Shown: piece after piece, positions 1-8,602 of the stretch | Numbering within the stretch: the first letter of the stretch is position 1 | Layout: every line of letters begins with the position of its first letter | Virus record (IMG/VR): IMGVR_UViG_3300027659_000234 | Location: 1 to 22,244 of that record | Origin: a virus | Length of the DNA stretch: 22,244 bases | Direction: 5' to 3' (one strand) | The notes under the pieces: generated by a model | The model's input: the letters and a program-made list of their open reading frames with translations, nothing else | What the model was told of the DNA's origin: nothing | Database searches by the model: none | Translations under genes and position numbers: made by a program

Positions 1-3000
1 GGTATAGCGTACGAGAAGAGCAAAGTATCTCGCTCGGAAAAGACCGGCAAAGCTGGTCGGCCAGATGAAGGATTCTCCAAAGCCACCAACGGGGTGCAAG
101 CTCTTGCACGAGTCATAAAAACCGGCAACGCATTCCAGAAGTTTATTGCCCAGCGTCTGCGCAACTTTGTTAAAGACGTAGAGTTTATCGTTGTTGAAAA
201 AGGCGACCCCATACCTGAGCAGTTGCAGCGAAACATAAACGACTGGAACGCCGCACGGGGGTTGTTCATTGAAGACCTACCTGCTAAAACTCGCAGGGTC
301 TATGTGCGCGGGGCTAGCTTTGGGGTTGACCAAGGCGTCAATAATATTACGGTGCTGCACGAGTTGCTGCACGCTGCTACAAACCAGAAGCTGTCTTTGG
401 GTCTGACGGCTATTGCTAATGGTTTCTCTAGTGATGCGCTGCTGACTAGGGCTACGCGAGCGTTTACCCGTGTGATGATGAACGCAAGTGATGCGTACGA
501 AGCTATGGATGCAGCGGGTAAAGTGCCCGATGATCTTCGTGCGTTGGTGGAGTCCACACTCGATATAGACGAGAACGGCAACCCATACTTCAAGATTTTT
601 GAACTGCATCAGGAGTTCTTGGCCTACGGCATGACCGAGCCCGTAATGCAAGAGTTCTTGATGGCTGTGGATGCTACGCAAGCTAAGGGCTCGGCGTTCA
701 ATCGCTTTGTTCGCGCCATCATGGAGTTCTTTGGGGTCGGCGAAAAAGACTTCAGCGCCATGACCGACTTGGTTTTGATTACCGACAAGATTTTGTCCGC
801 GCAGAAAACACCCACCATGCGCAAGCTGGAACGAGTCGAACGCGGGGAGAGCTACGAACAAGTCTTTGCCTCGGCCAAACAGACTCGTAAAAAAGTTGAT
901 AAAGTCGCCGAAAAATTAGGTAAGGGTAATTTCCGTGACGACATCAAGCCTAGTGGTTTGATTGAGCAGTTGATACGCATGCGTAGCATGGAGGAATTTC
1001 TTGAAGCGCTTACGCAAGGCAAAGTTCAACTCAAAGACGCGGTAATGCAGCAACTGCTTCCGGCGTTACAAACAGGGGCTCTTGTACGTTGGGCAGGCAA
1101 GTTAGGTGTTAAAGGCATGAACACAGCGTGGGCAAACATCGAGAAGATGAACGCCATGCGTAACAAGGCTAACAACGATCTGTTTGAGATTGCTGAAGAC
1201 TTGCGAAAGCTAGGGGCCAAAAACGCTAAACAGTACAAAGCACTTGCCGATGTAATGCACTACTCGACCCTTGTGTCGAAAGACCCAAACACAGATACCT
1301 CAAACAAAGGGCTGGTTGAACTGTGGAGCCGACTGCTTCCAGAAAACAAAGCGTTGTACAACAAAGTCCGTCAGTACTACGAAGACAACCACAAGGCATA
1401 CCACGAAGTTCTCCAAGAGCAGATTGATGCGTCCGACCTGCCCGGTAGCGCTAGCGACCCTAAGTCACCAAAAGGCAAGCTAATTGCGTCTATCAAGCAG
1501 ATGTACGAGGACGGCAAGAAGCGCTATCCGTACTTCCCCCTCATGCGCTATGGGCAGTTCTGGGTTCGCGTGGGCAAAGGGCAAACTCGTGAGTTCCACA
1601 TGTTTGAAAAGCAGATAGACCGTGATCGTTTTGTTAAAGAGCGCGTAAAGCAACTGAACGCTGAAACCGGCAACACACGCACTAAAGACGAGATGATGCA
1701 GGGTGGGGATATTGACGAGGGCAATAGCCTGTCTAACGCACGTAAAAAAGATGTAGCCGCCAGTGAAATGCTGAAGGAAATATTTAATAACATCGACTCT
1801 AGCAAGCAAGGCAACACACTTGACGCCGACAAGCTCAAGGATGACATCTATCAGATGTACTTGCAGACTCTTCCAGACCGCAACTTCCGTCGGCAGTTCT
1901 TGACTCGTCAAGGCATTGCTGGTTTTTCAGGGGACATTAACCGTAACCTTGTGACCACCGGCACGAACATGGCAAATCAGATTGCGCGTATCAAGTACGG
2001 CCCTGAGATCATGCGCAACCTTGAGAGCGCTTCAGCTTCCTTAGAAGGGAACCCAAACAAAGCTAGATTGGGCGACTTCGTTGCTGAAATGACTATGCGT
2101 GCAGAGAAACAGATTCGCCCAACCGCCGAGGACTCAATCGGTTACGAAGCCTCAAGGTTTGTTACTACTGCGGCCTTCTTGTGGATGATGACTTCCATCA
2201 AGACTATGGTGGCCCAGCTTACTGCTGTGCCTGTGTTCGTAGCCCCAGTACTTGCGTCTCATCATGGTGTGGCTAAAACTGCCGCCGCTCTTGCTTCGAC
2301 CTTGAATGTATTTAACGGACTCGGCGTAACCAAGACCAATCCCGACGGGTCTACTAGCTATACCATGCCTAGTATGGAGAACCTTAAAGGGCTGACCGCA
2401 GATGAAAAATTAGCCGCTCAGTACATGCGAGACACCGGTATCAGCGACACCACGATGGCCTTTGATTTGGGCAACCGCCGCAACGTACCAACCGCAGAGG
2501 CGCGTAGTGCTTTTGCAAGGGGGCGTAAGGCTACGTCTGACGCAATGACTGCGCTGTTTCACCACGCCGAACGGATGCTTCGTGAAGTGACTTTTATGAC
2601 TTCGTATCGGCTGAACCGCGACAAAGGGTTGACGCACGAAGCAGCTTTGAGCGCCGCCGCCGCTGAATCTCACGAGGCGTTAGGTAACTACCATGCGTCT
2701 GAAAGACCTCGGGGTCTTGCAGCAAATAAAGCGGGGGAGGTAGGACTCAGCGCCGACAGCCCAATTGGTCGCGCCATCTTGCAGTTCAAGATGTTCCCTG
2801 CGTTTGTTACCACGTACTTCATACGCAATGCGTACAACATGTTCAAGGGTTTGACTCCTGAAGAGCGCAAGCAAGCCAAAATTCAATTCTTGGGTTCGCT
2901 CGGCATGTCGTACGCGCTTGCTGGGTATGTCGGCATACCCGGTATCAGTATGGCTATGGGTGTCATCCAAGGTGCTCTGAACGCGCTTAACAAAATGAGC

Positions 3001-3822
3001 GGTGACGATGAGGATGACCCGCTTGAAGGCCGAGACTTTGAGTTCTGGTTCCGCAACATTTGGCTCCCACAGACATTCGGCAACGTAAAGATTGGCGGCT
3101 ATACGCTTGATGAGTTCCTTGATAAAGGTTTGATTGCTGGTTTGACTGGCTACGACATCAGCAGCAGCATGTCCATGAACAACATGTGGTTCCCCGAAGT
3201 AAAAGACCAAGCCACTGCCCAAGCTGAGATGATGGACTACTTGCTTTCTTTGGGAGGTCCGGGTGTTTCCCTTGTCAAGCAGACTGGTCGGGCTATTGAC
3301 TTTTTCAATCAAGGAAAGATTCTTCAAGGTATGGAGCAACTGGCCCCGGCCCTGTTCCGTGCGCCACTGACTGCGTATCGGTATTCTCAAGAAGGTGCGC
3401 AGACTACAACCGGTGCATCTATCAAAGACGCGGAAGAGTTCACCATAGGTCAGATTCTGGCGCAGGGGGCTGGCTTTGCTACTGACGGGCTCCAAGCTCG
3501 CCGAGAGGCTATCTTCAAAATCCAAGGGTTGATTCTGGAAGCTAAGCGTGATCGCTCCAGCGCGTTGGCTAGGTTGGACTTGGAGATCACCAAGGGTTCT
3601 GACAACGACGTTGAAAAGTCTATTGACAAAATCATCAAGTACAACGACAAGAACTATTGGGACCCAATCACAAGCGCTCAGATCAATGAGTCTTTGAAGA
3701 AACGCATAGAGCGTAGGCTGATGTCTGATCGCGGGTTCCCGATTGACAAGAAGTACTATCCACAGGTCATGGACTTGCTGGAGCCAAGCTACAAGAAACT
3801 GGAACGCGAAGCCCAGAAATAA
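1..3822 (+). CDS. Giant internal virion / ejection-type protein, 5'-partial, with HExxH protease-like motif
   Basis: The frame is open from base 1, so the 5' end lies outside the window; a GTG at 94 is only an internal candidate start. At least 1,273 residues are visible. Counting from the GTG, a zincin motif HELLH sits at residues 89-93 (nt 358-372), followed by an EFLAYGM segment near residue 174 that could supply a third metal ligand. The middle is long, charged and helical. Hydrophobic stretches occur near residues 690-735 and 935-965, and an SPIGRAILQFK segment near 889 recalls the PLxRFG/LPD38-type C-terminal regions of very large phage polyproteins. Such proteins are packaged in the virion and enter the cell with the DNA. 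It is the only + strand gene here and likely ends a late (structural) module. The virion role and LPD38-like assignment are inferred from size, motif and memory of the family; protease activity is unproven. Confidence 0.82.
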   Translation, partial: GIAYEKSKVSRSEKTGKAGRPDEGFSKATNGVQALARVIKTGNAFQKFIAQRLRNFVKDVEFIVVEKGDPIPEQLQRNINDWNAARGLFIEDLPAKTRRVYVRGASFGVDQGVNNITVLHELLHAATNQKLSLGLTAIANGFSSDALLTRATRAFTRVMMNASDAYEAMDAAGKVPDDLRALVESTLDIDENGNPYFKIFELHQEFLAYGMTEPVMQEFLMAVDATQAKGSAFNRFVRAIMEFFGVGEKDFSAMTDLVLITDKILSAQKTPTMRKLERVERGESYEQVFASAKQTRKKVDKVAEKLGKGNFRDDIKPSGLIEQLIRMRSMEEFLEALTQGKVQLKDAVMQQLLPALQTGALVRWAGKLGVKGMNTAWANIEKMNAMRNKANNDLFEIAEDLRKLGAKNAKQYKALADVMHYSTLVSKDPNTDTSNKGLVELWSRLLPENKALYNKVRQYYEDNHKAYHEVLQEQIDASDLPGSASDPKSPKGKLIASIKQMYEDGKKRYPYFPLMRYGQFWVRVGKGQTREFHMFEKQIDRDRFVKERVKQLNAETGNTRTKDEMMQGGDIDEGNSLSNARKKDVAASEMLKEIFNNIDSSKQGNTLDADKLKDDIYQMYLQTLPDRNFRRQFLTRQGIAGFSGDINRNLVTTGTNMANQIARIKYGPEIMRNLESASASLEGNPNKARLGDFVAEMTMRAEKQIRPTAEDSIGYEASRFVTTAAFLWMMTSIKTMVAQLTAVPVFVAPVLASHHGVAKTAAALASTLNVFNGLGVTKTNPDGSTSYTMPSMENLKGLTADEKLAAQYMRDTGISDTTMAFDLGNRRNVPTAEARSAFARGRKATSDAMTALFHHAERMLREVTFMTSYRLNRDKGLTHEAALSAAAAESHEALGNYHASERPRGLAANKAGEVGLSADSPIGRAILQFKMFPAFVTTYFIRNAYNMFKGLTPEERKQAKIQFLGSLGMSYALAGYVGIPGISMAMGVIQGALNALNKMSGDDEDDPLEGRDFEFWFRNIWLPQTFGNVKIGGYTLDEFLDKGLIAGLTGYDISSSMSMNNMWFPEVKDQATAQAEMMDYLLSLGGPGVSLVKQTGRAIDFFNQGKILQGMEQLAPALFRAPLTAYRYSQEGAQTTTGASIKDAEEFTIGQILAQGAGFATDGLQARREAIFKIQGLILEAKRDRSSALARLDLEITKGSDNDVEKSIDKIIKYNDKNYWDPITSAQINESLKKRIERRLMSDRGFPIDKKYYPQVMDLLEPSYKKLEREAQK

Positions 3823-3850
3823 AAAAGCCCCCGGTGTTTAAGCCGGGGGC
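3821..3850 (-). terminator. Rho-independent terminator of the leftward operon
   Basis: An 8-bp GC-rich perfect stem (3827-3834 paired with 3843-3850, 8-nt loop) is followed on the - strand by six T residues (3826-3821). On the + strand the hairpin is followed by GAGCATGG with no T-tract, so as an intrinsic terminator it works only for leftward transcripts. It lies just past the 64-residue gene that closes the replication operon and touches the stop codon of the + strand virion gene. Confidence 0.85.
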
Positions 3851-3854
3851 GAGC

Positions 3855-3870
3855 ATGGCTGCAAAGCCAT
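3855..3870. other. Small GNRA-loop hairpin between the convergent genes
   Basis: ATGGCT and AGCCAT (6 bp) flank GCAA, giving a stable tetraloop hairpin on the + strand (TTGC loop on the - strand). It sits 4 bp from the terminator stem. It could protect the 3' end of the virion-gene mRNA, which has no U-tract terminator of its own here, or help pause leftward RNA polymerase. No function is shown. Confidence 0.5.
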
Positions 3871-3882
3871 CAAGGAGAGCAA

Positions 3883-3895
3883 CTAACATTGTTAG
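3883..3895. repeat. Palindromic repeat CTAACATTGTTAG, copy 1 (intergenic)
   Basis: Six-bp inverted repeats CTAACA/TGTTAG around one central base; the flanking A and T extend the palindrome to 15 bp. This is the only one of four exact copies that is intergenic. It lies between the last leftward gene (stop at 3902) and the terminator. The other copies are at 13057, 20033 and 21829. A protein-binding site or RNA element is possible. Confidence 0.7.
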
Positions 3896-3901
3896 TGTAT
3901 T

Positions 3902-4096
3902 TCAAGTTCTCCAGACCCGCAATCCTTTGATGCCCTCTTCGATGGTTACTTTCGTAACAGTGCTGATTTTCAGTCGGCGCGTCACTGCGGCTAGGGTTTT
4001 CCTAGCCTCCTCGTGGTCTATGCAGGGTATGAAGATCGAGTACCCCGTACGAAACCTTTTCCAATCAACTCGGTAAGTTACCGTCTCTATCTTCAT
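3902..4096 (-). CDS. Small conserved phage protein, unknown function (64 aa)
   Basis: Last gene of the leftward operon, overlapping the 3' end of the primase-helicase by 32 nt. The ATG at 4096 is the only ATG in frame and its Shine-Dalgarno is weak, so translation probably depends on coupling to the upstream gene. The product is basic, with a TYRVDW start, an IPCIDHEEA segment, and a KVTIEEGIKGLRVWR end, consistent with a small alpha/beta fold. I recall similar small proteins beside phage replication genes but no assigned function. The terminator follows about 50 nt downstream. Confidence 0.75.
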   Translation of the reverse strand: MKIETVTYRVDWKRFRTGYSIFIPCIDHEEARKTLAAVTRRLKISTVTKVTIEEGIKGLRVWRT

Positions 4097-6926
4097 TGGT
4101 CAGCGTGTCCAGTGGCACGAGATTTTCAAACTTCTTGGCGTCGAAGTGCAGGGCACGGACGGCTGGGGAAACCATCTTCATGCCCTTTGACATGCGCTTG
4201 TTGATTGCGTCGATGAACGCGCCCTCATCTTTAAGCTGCTTGAGTGCGTCTTTGTAGTGGATTTGTAACTTTACGCAGTAGTCTTTGAACGCCTTGGCAG
4301 CAATAAACAGGTGGCCGGTATCCGGCTCGTAGCGCAGCAGCAACTCACCTTTGGGCTCGGAAGTCGGCAGGGATTCCATCTTTGTCCGTGCGTCAACCGT
4401 ACCATTCACGATCAACATGTTGTGGACGTGGGCGTTCATAAACTCGCCGAGCATGACTTTGGGGTCTGATGCAGGTGGGGCTACTTCGTCGCGCATCTCG
4501 GCCAGCATGCCAACCATCCACTTGTAAATTGCCTTCATGTCGTAGTCGTGCAAGCCAAGTTCTTTGGCAATCAAACCACCAGCTATGTTGATAGCCGCAG
4601 CCGCCGACCAGAAGCGCTCCCGTGCGGTGAACTGGACTTCTTTGTCGATTCGGGCTTGGATACTACGAACCAGACTGACCGCCTCTTCCAAGTTGTTCAC
4701 GAGCCACTGGGCATAAATGTCACCGGCATGGCCGTAGTTCTCAAACATTTGATGGTCAAACATCTGCTTGCCTTCTTCAACGCTGATGATCGTACTCGGC
4801 GAAATCTTGTACTCCAGCAAACGCATGGACTCGCCGTCTGGGGAGTTCTTTGCCGCACCGAGTTTTTCGTAAAAGCTGGCGTTCGATGAAGCCAGAGTCA
4901 TGTTGTTCCACTTGGTATGGTTGGCGCGAAGTTCATTGGTCTGGGACTTGGCTCGGTCTTTGCCCCTACCCTGAGATATGCTGTAGGCCAAGTCAGAGAA
5001 CTCCATCGGGGTGGTGTTCGTAATCTCGTCGATGGTATTGGGCAGGTTGTTCATCACACCGAGGCGCATCATCTTGGCATTGAGTGTGTCCTTCCACATG
5101 GACGACAGGTCTTTGGGGTGCCCCCATACGCTATTGCACATGAACAACGCTGTCGATTTGCCTGAACCTGACGTCTTGTGGATGACGTTGATAATCGCGC
5201 CGCTCAAACCAGTGAACTTCAACAATGGCGAGCCAAACGCCGTAAGTGCAGCGAACGCATGGGGCTCAAGGCCGGGACGTCCGTACATATTGAACACCTC
5301 TTTCCACTTCTCGAACGTGCCTTTGGTCACGAGCTTCTCGGCGAAACTTCGCGTGGCAGCCGATGGTGGGCTGTAAAACACCCCGTCTTTTGTAATCTCT
5401 CGGTCGCCGACAATGAACTTGCTGTCGTTGTCTACCCATCCAAATTGTGTTCTCATAACTTCTGCCTTTCTTACGTACTGTAAATTTTTCATGGACGCCA
5501 CGACGAAGATCGCCAGTAGCTCATGTTGCTTTTGCGTGGCCATCACACCGTGATGCGATAGCTGTTTGCGTAACTCATCTTTCGCCGAAATTGACGTAGC
5601 TGGGATAGAGAACTCCTTTACCCCATCGTGCGGCAAGTGCAGCCGGAACAACGCAACTTCACCCGCTTCAGGGTCGGTCATGCGCTTAACCACATACAAG
5701 TCGTGCTCGTACACCAGCACGGATTCGTCTTCGTCGGTTACCCCCTTGCGCCAGATGCCGCCCCCCTTAGCCCGAAAGAAAGGGAATGGATACTCTGGAA
5801 TACGGTAGTGCTCTTTCGCCGGGGTTTCGTTTTCAACTTCCGGTATTTCAGCCTCCACTACGTACTCGCCGTCCTCAACTTCAGCTTGGGCTATCTCCAT
5901 GCCCAAAACAATTGGGGATTTAATCCTGCCTTTGTGGGGGCAACCTACGCAGCCAGTTGGGTTGATCTTCTCGAATGTCAGGCAGTGGTGGGGGCCAGCG
6001 CTTGCAACCAACTCGGCGACCTTTTTGTCCACCTCCGCTGGGTTGTACCCGGGGTACTGACTCGACATCATGTGCGCGGCTTTGTCTTTGTCCACGCAGA
6101 ACGCAGCAATAGACAGGGCCGAGCGCCACAACGGTTCCTCAATCGAATCTTGGTTTTGAAAGCAGTAGTTAAGCTGGGCGCAGCCGTTCTCCGCTTTCAT
6201 CATAATGGTCTTAAACCGCTTGACCTTGTTCTGCATCAAGGCTTCCATCATTGGGCTGATGGACGGTAAAAAATCAGGTTTGTCGTCAATGGGTTCGGCA
6301 GCGCCGAGCAGTTCTTTCCATTGGGTGTACGTCAGAGTCTGTGTGTTCTCGTTGAGAACTGTGACTTCCATCGGTTCGGCTTGCTTAAAATTCAACGTGC
6401 CGGGGATACGCAGTACTCGTGCTGCTTCAAATACGGAAGAATCCACAATGAGACCGTGCTCAACACACAGTTCACGTAGGCGGTTTGCAAGGGGGAGCCA
6501 GTCGCGGCGCTCAATAGTTTCGTCAATCAGCCAGTAGGCGTGTACGCCGTAACCTGAACTGACCATGATCGGGCGGGGCATACCTGCGGCTATGCAGAAC
6601 TTCTTTAGCTCATCCAAGCCGATTTGCTGCGTGAGATACCCTTTGATAATGCCCTTCTCATCAGGTACGCCCTTGGTCGGGCCGCAGTCAATGTCCATCC
6701 ACAGTGCGCGGAAATGTATGGCGTTATCTGCTGTGCGTTTGTTCAAGGGGCCGTACTTAGCGCACCCAAAATACACATCAAATCCGTTGTTCACCAGCTT
6801 CTTAGCCTGTGCCTCTACCTCTTCCCTCGTATCAAAAAACTTCTGGTCTGCGTATTTCCCAAGCCCAAGCACAGAGTACCGGCCAGCGGCTGGCAGTACA
6901 GTGTCGAGAAGGTCAAAGTTAGACAT
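4065..6926 (-). CDS. Primase-helicase: AEP-like primase fused to DUF927-like ATPase (953 aa)
   Basis: Predicted to synthesise primers and unwind DNA at the phage fork. The N-terminal part carries archaeo-eukaryotic primase signatures: WMDIDCG (residues 76-82, metal-binding D78 and D80), SSGYGVHAYW (123-132), and RVLRIPGTLN (170-179). A Cys/His cluster at 313-331 (HHC, C326, C329, H331) could bind zinc. The C-terminal half is a helicase-type ATPase: Walker A TSGSGKST (585-592), Walker B-like TIDE (631-634), and sensor-like TLASSN (677-682), matching the layout of DUF927 phage helicases. The start is the ATG at 6926, whose Shine-Dalgarno is weak. A strong UUCG hairpin lies just upstream in the mRNA. 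Domain calls are by motif reading; the primase/ATPase assignment is firm, the DUF927 name slightly less so. Confidence 0.9.
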   Translation of the reverse strand: MSNFDLLDTVLPAAGRYSVLGLGKYADQKFFDTREEVEAQAKKLVNNGFDVYFGCAKYGPLNKRTADNAIHFRALWMDIDCGPTKGVPDEKGIIKGYLTQQIGLDELKKFCIAAGMPRPIMVSSGYGVHAYWLIDETIERRDWLPLANRLRELCVEHGLIVDSSVFEAARVLRIPGTLNFKQAEPMEVTVLNENTQTLTYTQWKELLGAAEPIDDKPDFLPSISPMMEALMQNKVKRFKTIMMKAENGCAQLNYCFQNQDSIEEPLWRSALSIAAFCVDKDKAAHMMSSQYPGYNPAEVDKKVAELVASAGPHHCLTFEKINPTGCVGCPHKGRIKSPIVLGMEIAQAEVEDGEYVVEAEIPEVENETPAKEHYRIPEYPFPFFRAKGGGIWRKGVTDEDESVLVYEHDLYVVKRMTDPEAGEVALFRLHLPHDGVKEFSIPATSISAKDELRKQLSHHGVMATQKQHELLAIFVVASMKNLQYVRKAEVMRTQFGWVDNDSKFIVGDREITKDGVFYSPPSAATRSFAEKLVTKGTFEKWKEVFNMYGRPGLEPHAFAALTAFGSPLLKFTGLSGAIINVIHKTSGSGKSTALFMCNSVWGHPKDLSSMWKDTLNAKMMRLGVMNNLPNTIDEITNTTPMEFSDLAYSISQGRGKDRAKSQTNELRANHTKWNNMTLASSNASFYEKLGAAKNSPDGESMRLLEYKISPSTIISVEEGKQMFDHQMFENYGHAGDIYAQWLVNNLEEAVSLVRSIQARIDKEVQFTARERFWSAAAAINIAGGLIAKELGLHDYDMKAIYKWMVGMLAEMRDEVAPPASDPKVMLGEFMNAHVHNMLIVNGTVDARTKMESLPTSEPKGELLLRYEPDTGHLFIAAKAFKDYCVKLQIHYKDALKQLKDEGAFIDAINKRMSKGMKMVSPAVRALHFDAKKFENLVPLDTLTNEDRDGNLPS

Positions 6927-6953
6927 ATCTTTTCTTTTAGGGACGGCTACGCA

Positions 6954-6980
6954 GGGGGCCGAAGCCCCCGTGCGCGCACG
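6954..6980. promoter_or_regulatory. Leader hairpin with UUCG loop plus abutting 12-bp palindrome
   Basis: On the - strand a six-bp stem GGGGGC/GCCCCC encloses TTCG (6954-6969), an exceptionally stable tetraloop hairpin. It shares base 6969 with a perfect 12-bp palindrome CGTGCGCGCACG (6969-6980). Both lie in the 56-nt gap between the HTH gene (stop at 6983) and the primase-helicase start (6926), in an operon where gaps are otherwise very short. There is no T-tract after the hairpin on the - strand, so it is not a standard terminator there. It could be an RNA processing or attenuation element, or an operator. Confidence 0.55.
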
Positions 6981-6982
6981 GA

Positions 6983-7222
6983 TTATTTTTTCGCCTTGAG
7001 GCGCGGAAGCAAACGCTCAATTTTTTCGCAGTGAGCGCGGCTGGGGGAGGTTGTCCCCCAGAACCAGTTGTAGATAGTGGCTCGACTCACGTCAAGTTTC
7101 CCAGCTATCTCGCTCACAGGAATGTTGAGTTTTATGCAAGTACGCCCAAGGACAACGCCCCACGACTCATCGTCTGCCGATTTATTGGCTTCAACGAGTT
7201 GGAAGCTGTATCCGTAGCTCAT
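6983..7222 (-). CDS. Small HTH DNA-binding protein (79 aa)
   Basis: Probable transcriptional regulator. Residues about 35-58 (VSEIAGKLDVSRATIYNWFW) form a clear helix-turn-helix with the A-x3-DVSRATIYNW recognition pattern seen in Cro/XRE-like or resolvase-like HTHs. The C-terminus is basic (RLLPRLKAKK). The start at 7222 has a GGAG Shine-Dalgarno and lies three bases past the stop of the SSB-like gene. It sits inside the replication operon just before the palindromic gap at 6954-6980, so autoregulation or control of the primase-helicase is plausible. The regulated target is inferred. Confidence 0.8.
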   Translation of the reverse strand: MSYGYSFQLVEANKSADDESWGVVLGRTCIKLNIPVSEIAGKLDVSRATIYNWFWGTTSPSRAHCEKIERLLPRLKAKK

Positions 7223-7225
7223 CGC

Positions 7226-8110
7226 TTACTCCTCGTCAGACCAAGCCTTAACCACGTCATCCAGACCCTTCTTCACAGTGGAGGTAGGTGTAGCAGCTTT
7301 AGTGCTTTCTCGTTTGACCGGCTCGGCAACCGCTGCGGCAGCAGCTTTCGGAACAGGAGCGGCCAGAGCAGGAGCACGGCCAGCCATATCCGCTTGGTAC
7401 GGAGTCATGGTGACCATCTTCTGCACTTCTGGTTTCTTGGCAACTTCGCTTGTCACCGCGTACTGGTCTTTGTTGATGAACCGAGCAGGTGTAAACAAGA
7501 TGGACTGATTGTCGTTGTTCTCGTTAAAGCTCAACGTGGTAACAACGTAGTCCAAGCTCTTGCCGTTGTTGGCCAAGTACTTGGTGTAGTTCTCAAAGGT
7601 GTGGGTGTTGTCGGCAGTGCCGTCACCGAACAAGGACTTCGAGGCTAAGTTCAGTTGATAGACCTCGCCTTCCAAGGAAGTACCAAAGTCTTCCACCAAG
7701 TTCACAGCAATACGGCGTGAGTAGCGACAAGCCTTAGAAGTGCCTTGGCCCGAACCTTTAATGTTCTGACCGCAGGTGTCGCAGCGGCTAGCTTGCGGAG
7801 AAACAGAACCAGCGTCAGGCGCTACGCCGTCATTAGAGAAGCAATCTGGGGCGCTCGGCTCAGCGTCTGGAGTCCACGGCTTTAGATAAAAGATACGACC
7901 GACTTTAGGCGATGCGCTCACGATGACAACTTCAAGGTCGCCTTTAACTTTACCCATCTCTTCGCCGCCGACCATCTTGCGGAAGATACCGTTCTTAGGC
8001 ACGATGCGTTTGATGCCGCTCTTGCCAGCAAGGGCTTTGGTTAAATCACTGACGCCAGCAGTTTGCAGGAAGTCAGGCAGGTCTTGGTTCAAAAGTGCAA
8101 TGTTGCTCAT
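7226..8110 (-). CDS. Putative ssDNA-binding protein with zinc site and acidic tail (294 aa)
   Basis: The protein has four cysteines (C90, C110, C113, C128), with CDTCGQN and CRYSRR blocks likely forming a zinc site, in a core that looks mostly beta (GRIFYLKPWTP, VYQLNLASKSLFG). A low-complexity Ala/Pro linker (about 243-265) precedes an acidic C-terminal tip (DDVVKAWSDEE). An acidic tail after a flexible linker is a hallmark of phage and bacterial SSBs, where it recruits replication partners. The position between a coiled-coil protein and the primase-helicase fits. The start at 8110 has a GGAG Shine-Dalgarno. I infer SSB function from architecture and context; no direct homolog was identified by name. 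Confidence 0.6.
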   Translation of the reverse strand: MSNIALLNQDLPDFLQTAGVSDLTKALAGKSGIKRIVPKNGIFRKMVGGEEMGKVKGDLEVVIVSASPKVGRIFYLKPWTPDAEPSAPDCFSNDGVAPDAGSVSPQASRCDTCGQNIKGSGQGTSKACRYSRRIAVNLVEDFGTSLEGEVYQLNLASKSLFGDGTADNTHTFENYTKYLANNGKSLDYVVTTLSFNENNDNQSILFTPARFINKDQYAVTSEVAKKPEVQKMVTMTPYQADMAGRAPALAAPVPKAAAAAVAEPVKRESTKAATPTSTVKKGLDDVVKAWSDEE

Positions 8111-8125
8111 TTTTCAATTCTCCGT

Positions 8126-8545
8126 TTAAGATTTTGCGCGTCGGACGACGACTGTGTATTCGTTCTCAATGTTCAAGCCCATAGGCATGACGTTGGGATT
8201 TTCGGCTAGGAAATCTTTCATGTTGGTTTGGTGCAAGCGCTTCTCAAGCAAGCCAAATGCACTGTGTTCCTTGATGAAAGAGTACATGGAGTCCCAGTCG
8301 CCAGTCCAGTATTTCGACTTGACTGAACGAATGATCGTTCCGTGTGGGGTACGGATGCTGTCAGCACCCATCTCTTTGCAGGTATCGAGCATCTGCTCGG
8401 CCAGCATCTGCTGCTGTGCTTCGAGGTCTTTATCGACGTTCTCAAACTCACGTTTGTTCTCGGCGCGTTTGTCTCGAATCTTCAGGTAGACAGCAGTAAG
8501 CTGATCTAGGTCTGGCCGTTCGGCCCCTTCGTTCTCTTCACTCAT
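8126..8545 (-). CDS. Coiled-coil phage protein of unknown function, promoter-proximal (139 aa)
   Basis: The N-terminal half (about residues 10-60) is a charged coiled coil (LKIRDKRAENKREFENVDKD). The C-terminal half is globular, with GADSIRTPHGTIIRSVKSKYW and a DFLAENPNVMPMGLNIENEYTVVVRR ending. Proteins with this two-part layout are common beside phage replication and recombination genes; I recall no proven function, and a Gam-like end-binding role cannot be inferred safely. It has a strong AAAGGAG Shine-Dalgarno and is the first gene after the promoter at 8575-8602, with a short leader of about 20 nt, so it likely leads the operon ending at 3821. Confidence 0.8.
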   Translation of the reverse strand: MSEENEGAERPDLDQLTAVYLKIRDKRAENKREFENVDKDLEAQQQMLAEQMLDTCKEMGADSIRTPHGTIIRSVKSKYWTGDWDSMYSFIKEHSAFGLLEKRLHQTNMKDFLAENPNVMPMGLNIENEYTVVVRRAKS

Positions 8546-8574
8546 CTAACACTCCTTTGGTTGAAAGAAACCCG

Positions 8575-8602
8575 ACTATAACACATCTTTAGACATTGTC
8601 AA
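8575..8602 (-). promoter_or_regulatory. Sigma70-like promoter for the SSB/primase operon
   Basis: On the - strand a perfect -35 TTGACA (8602-8597) and -10 TATAGT (8580-8575) are separated by 16 nt, with TG-T immediately before the -10 (extended -10). Transcription would start near 8568, giving a leader of about 20 nt to the ATG at 8545. The -35 lies within the last codons of the helicase gene. The arrangement matches the promoter at 17830-17857, including CTA before TTGACAA. Confidence 0.72.

Noticed and set aside
2680-3525. Long antisense open frame (281 codons) on the - strand
   Set aside because: It lies wholly opposite the virion gene, has no ribosome site or recognisable domain, and its composition is what the complementary strand of a real gene gives.
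5628-6269. + strand open frame of 213 codons
   Set aside because: Opposite the well-supported primase-helicase with its catalytic motifs; no motif of its own.
6954-6969. UUCG hairpin as a terminator of the leftward operon
   Set aside because: No T-tract follows on the - strand and the primase-helicase downstream has no obvious promoter of its own, so readthrough is needed.
7031-7648. + strand open frame of 205 codons
   Set aside because: Opposite the HTH and SSB-like genes; no domain or Shine-Dalgarno, so treated as a shadow.
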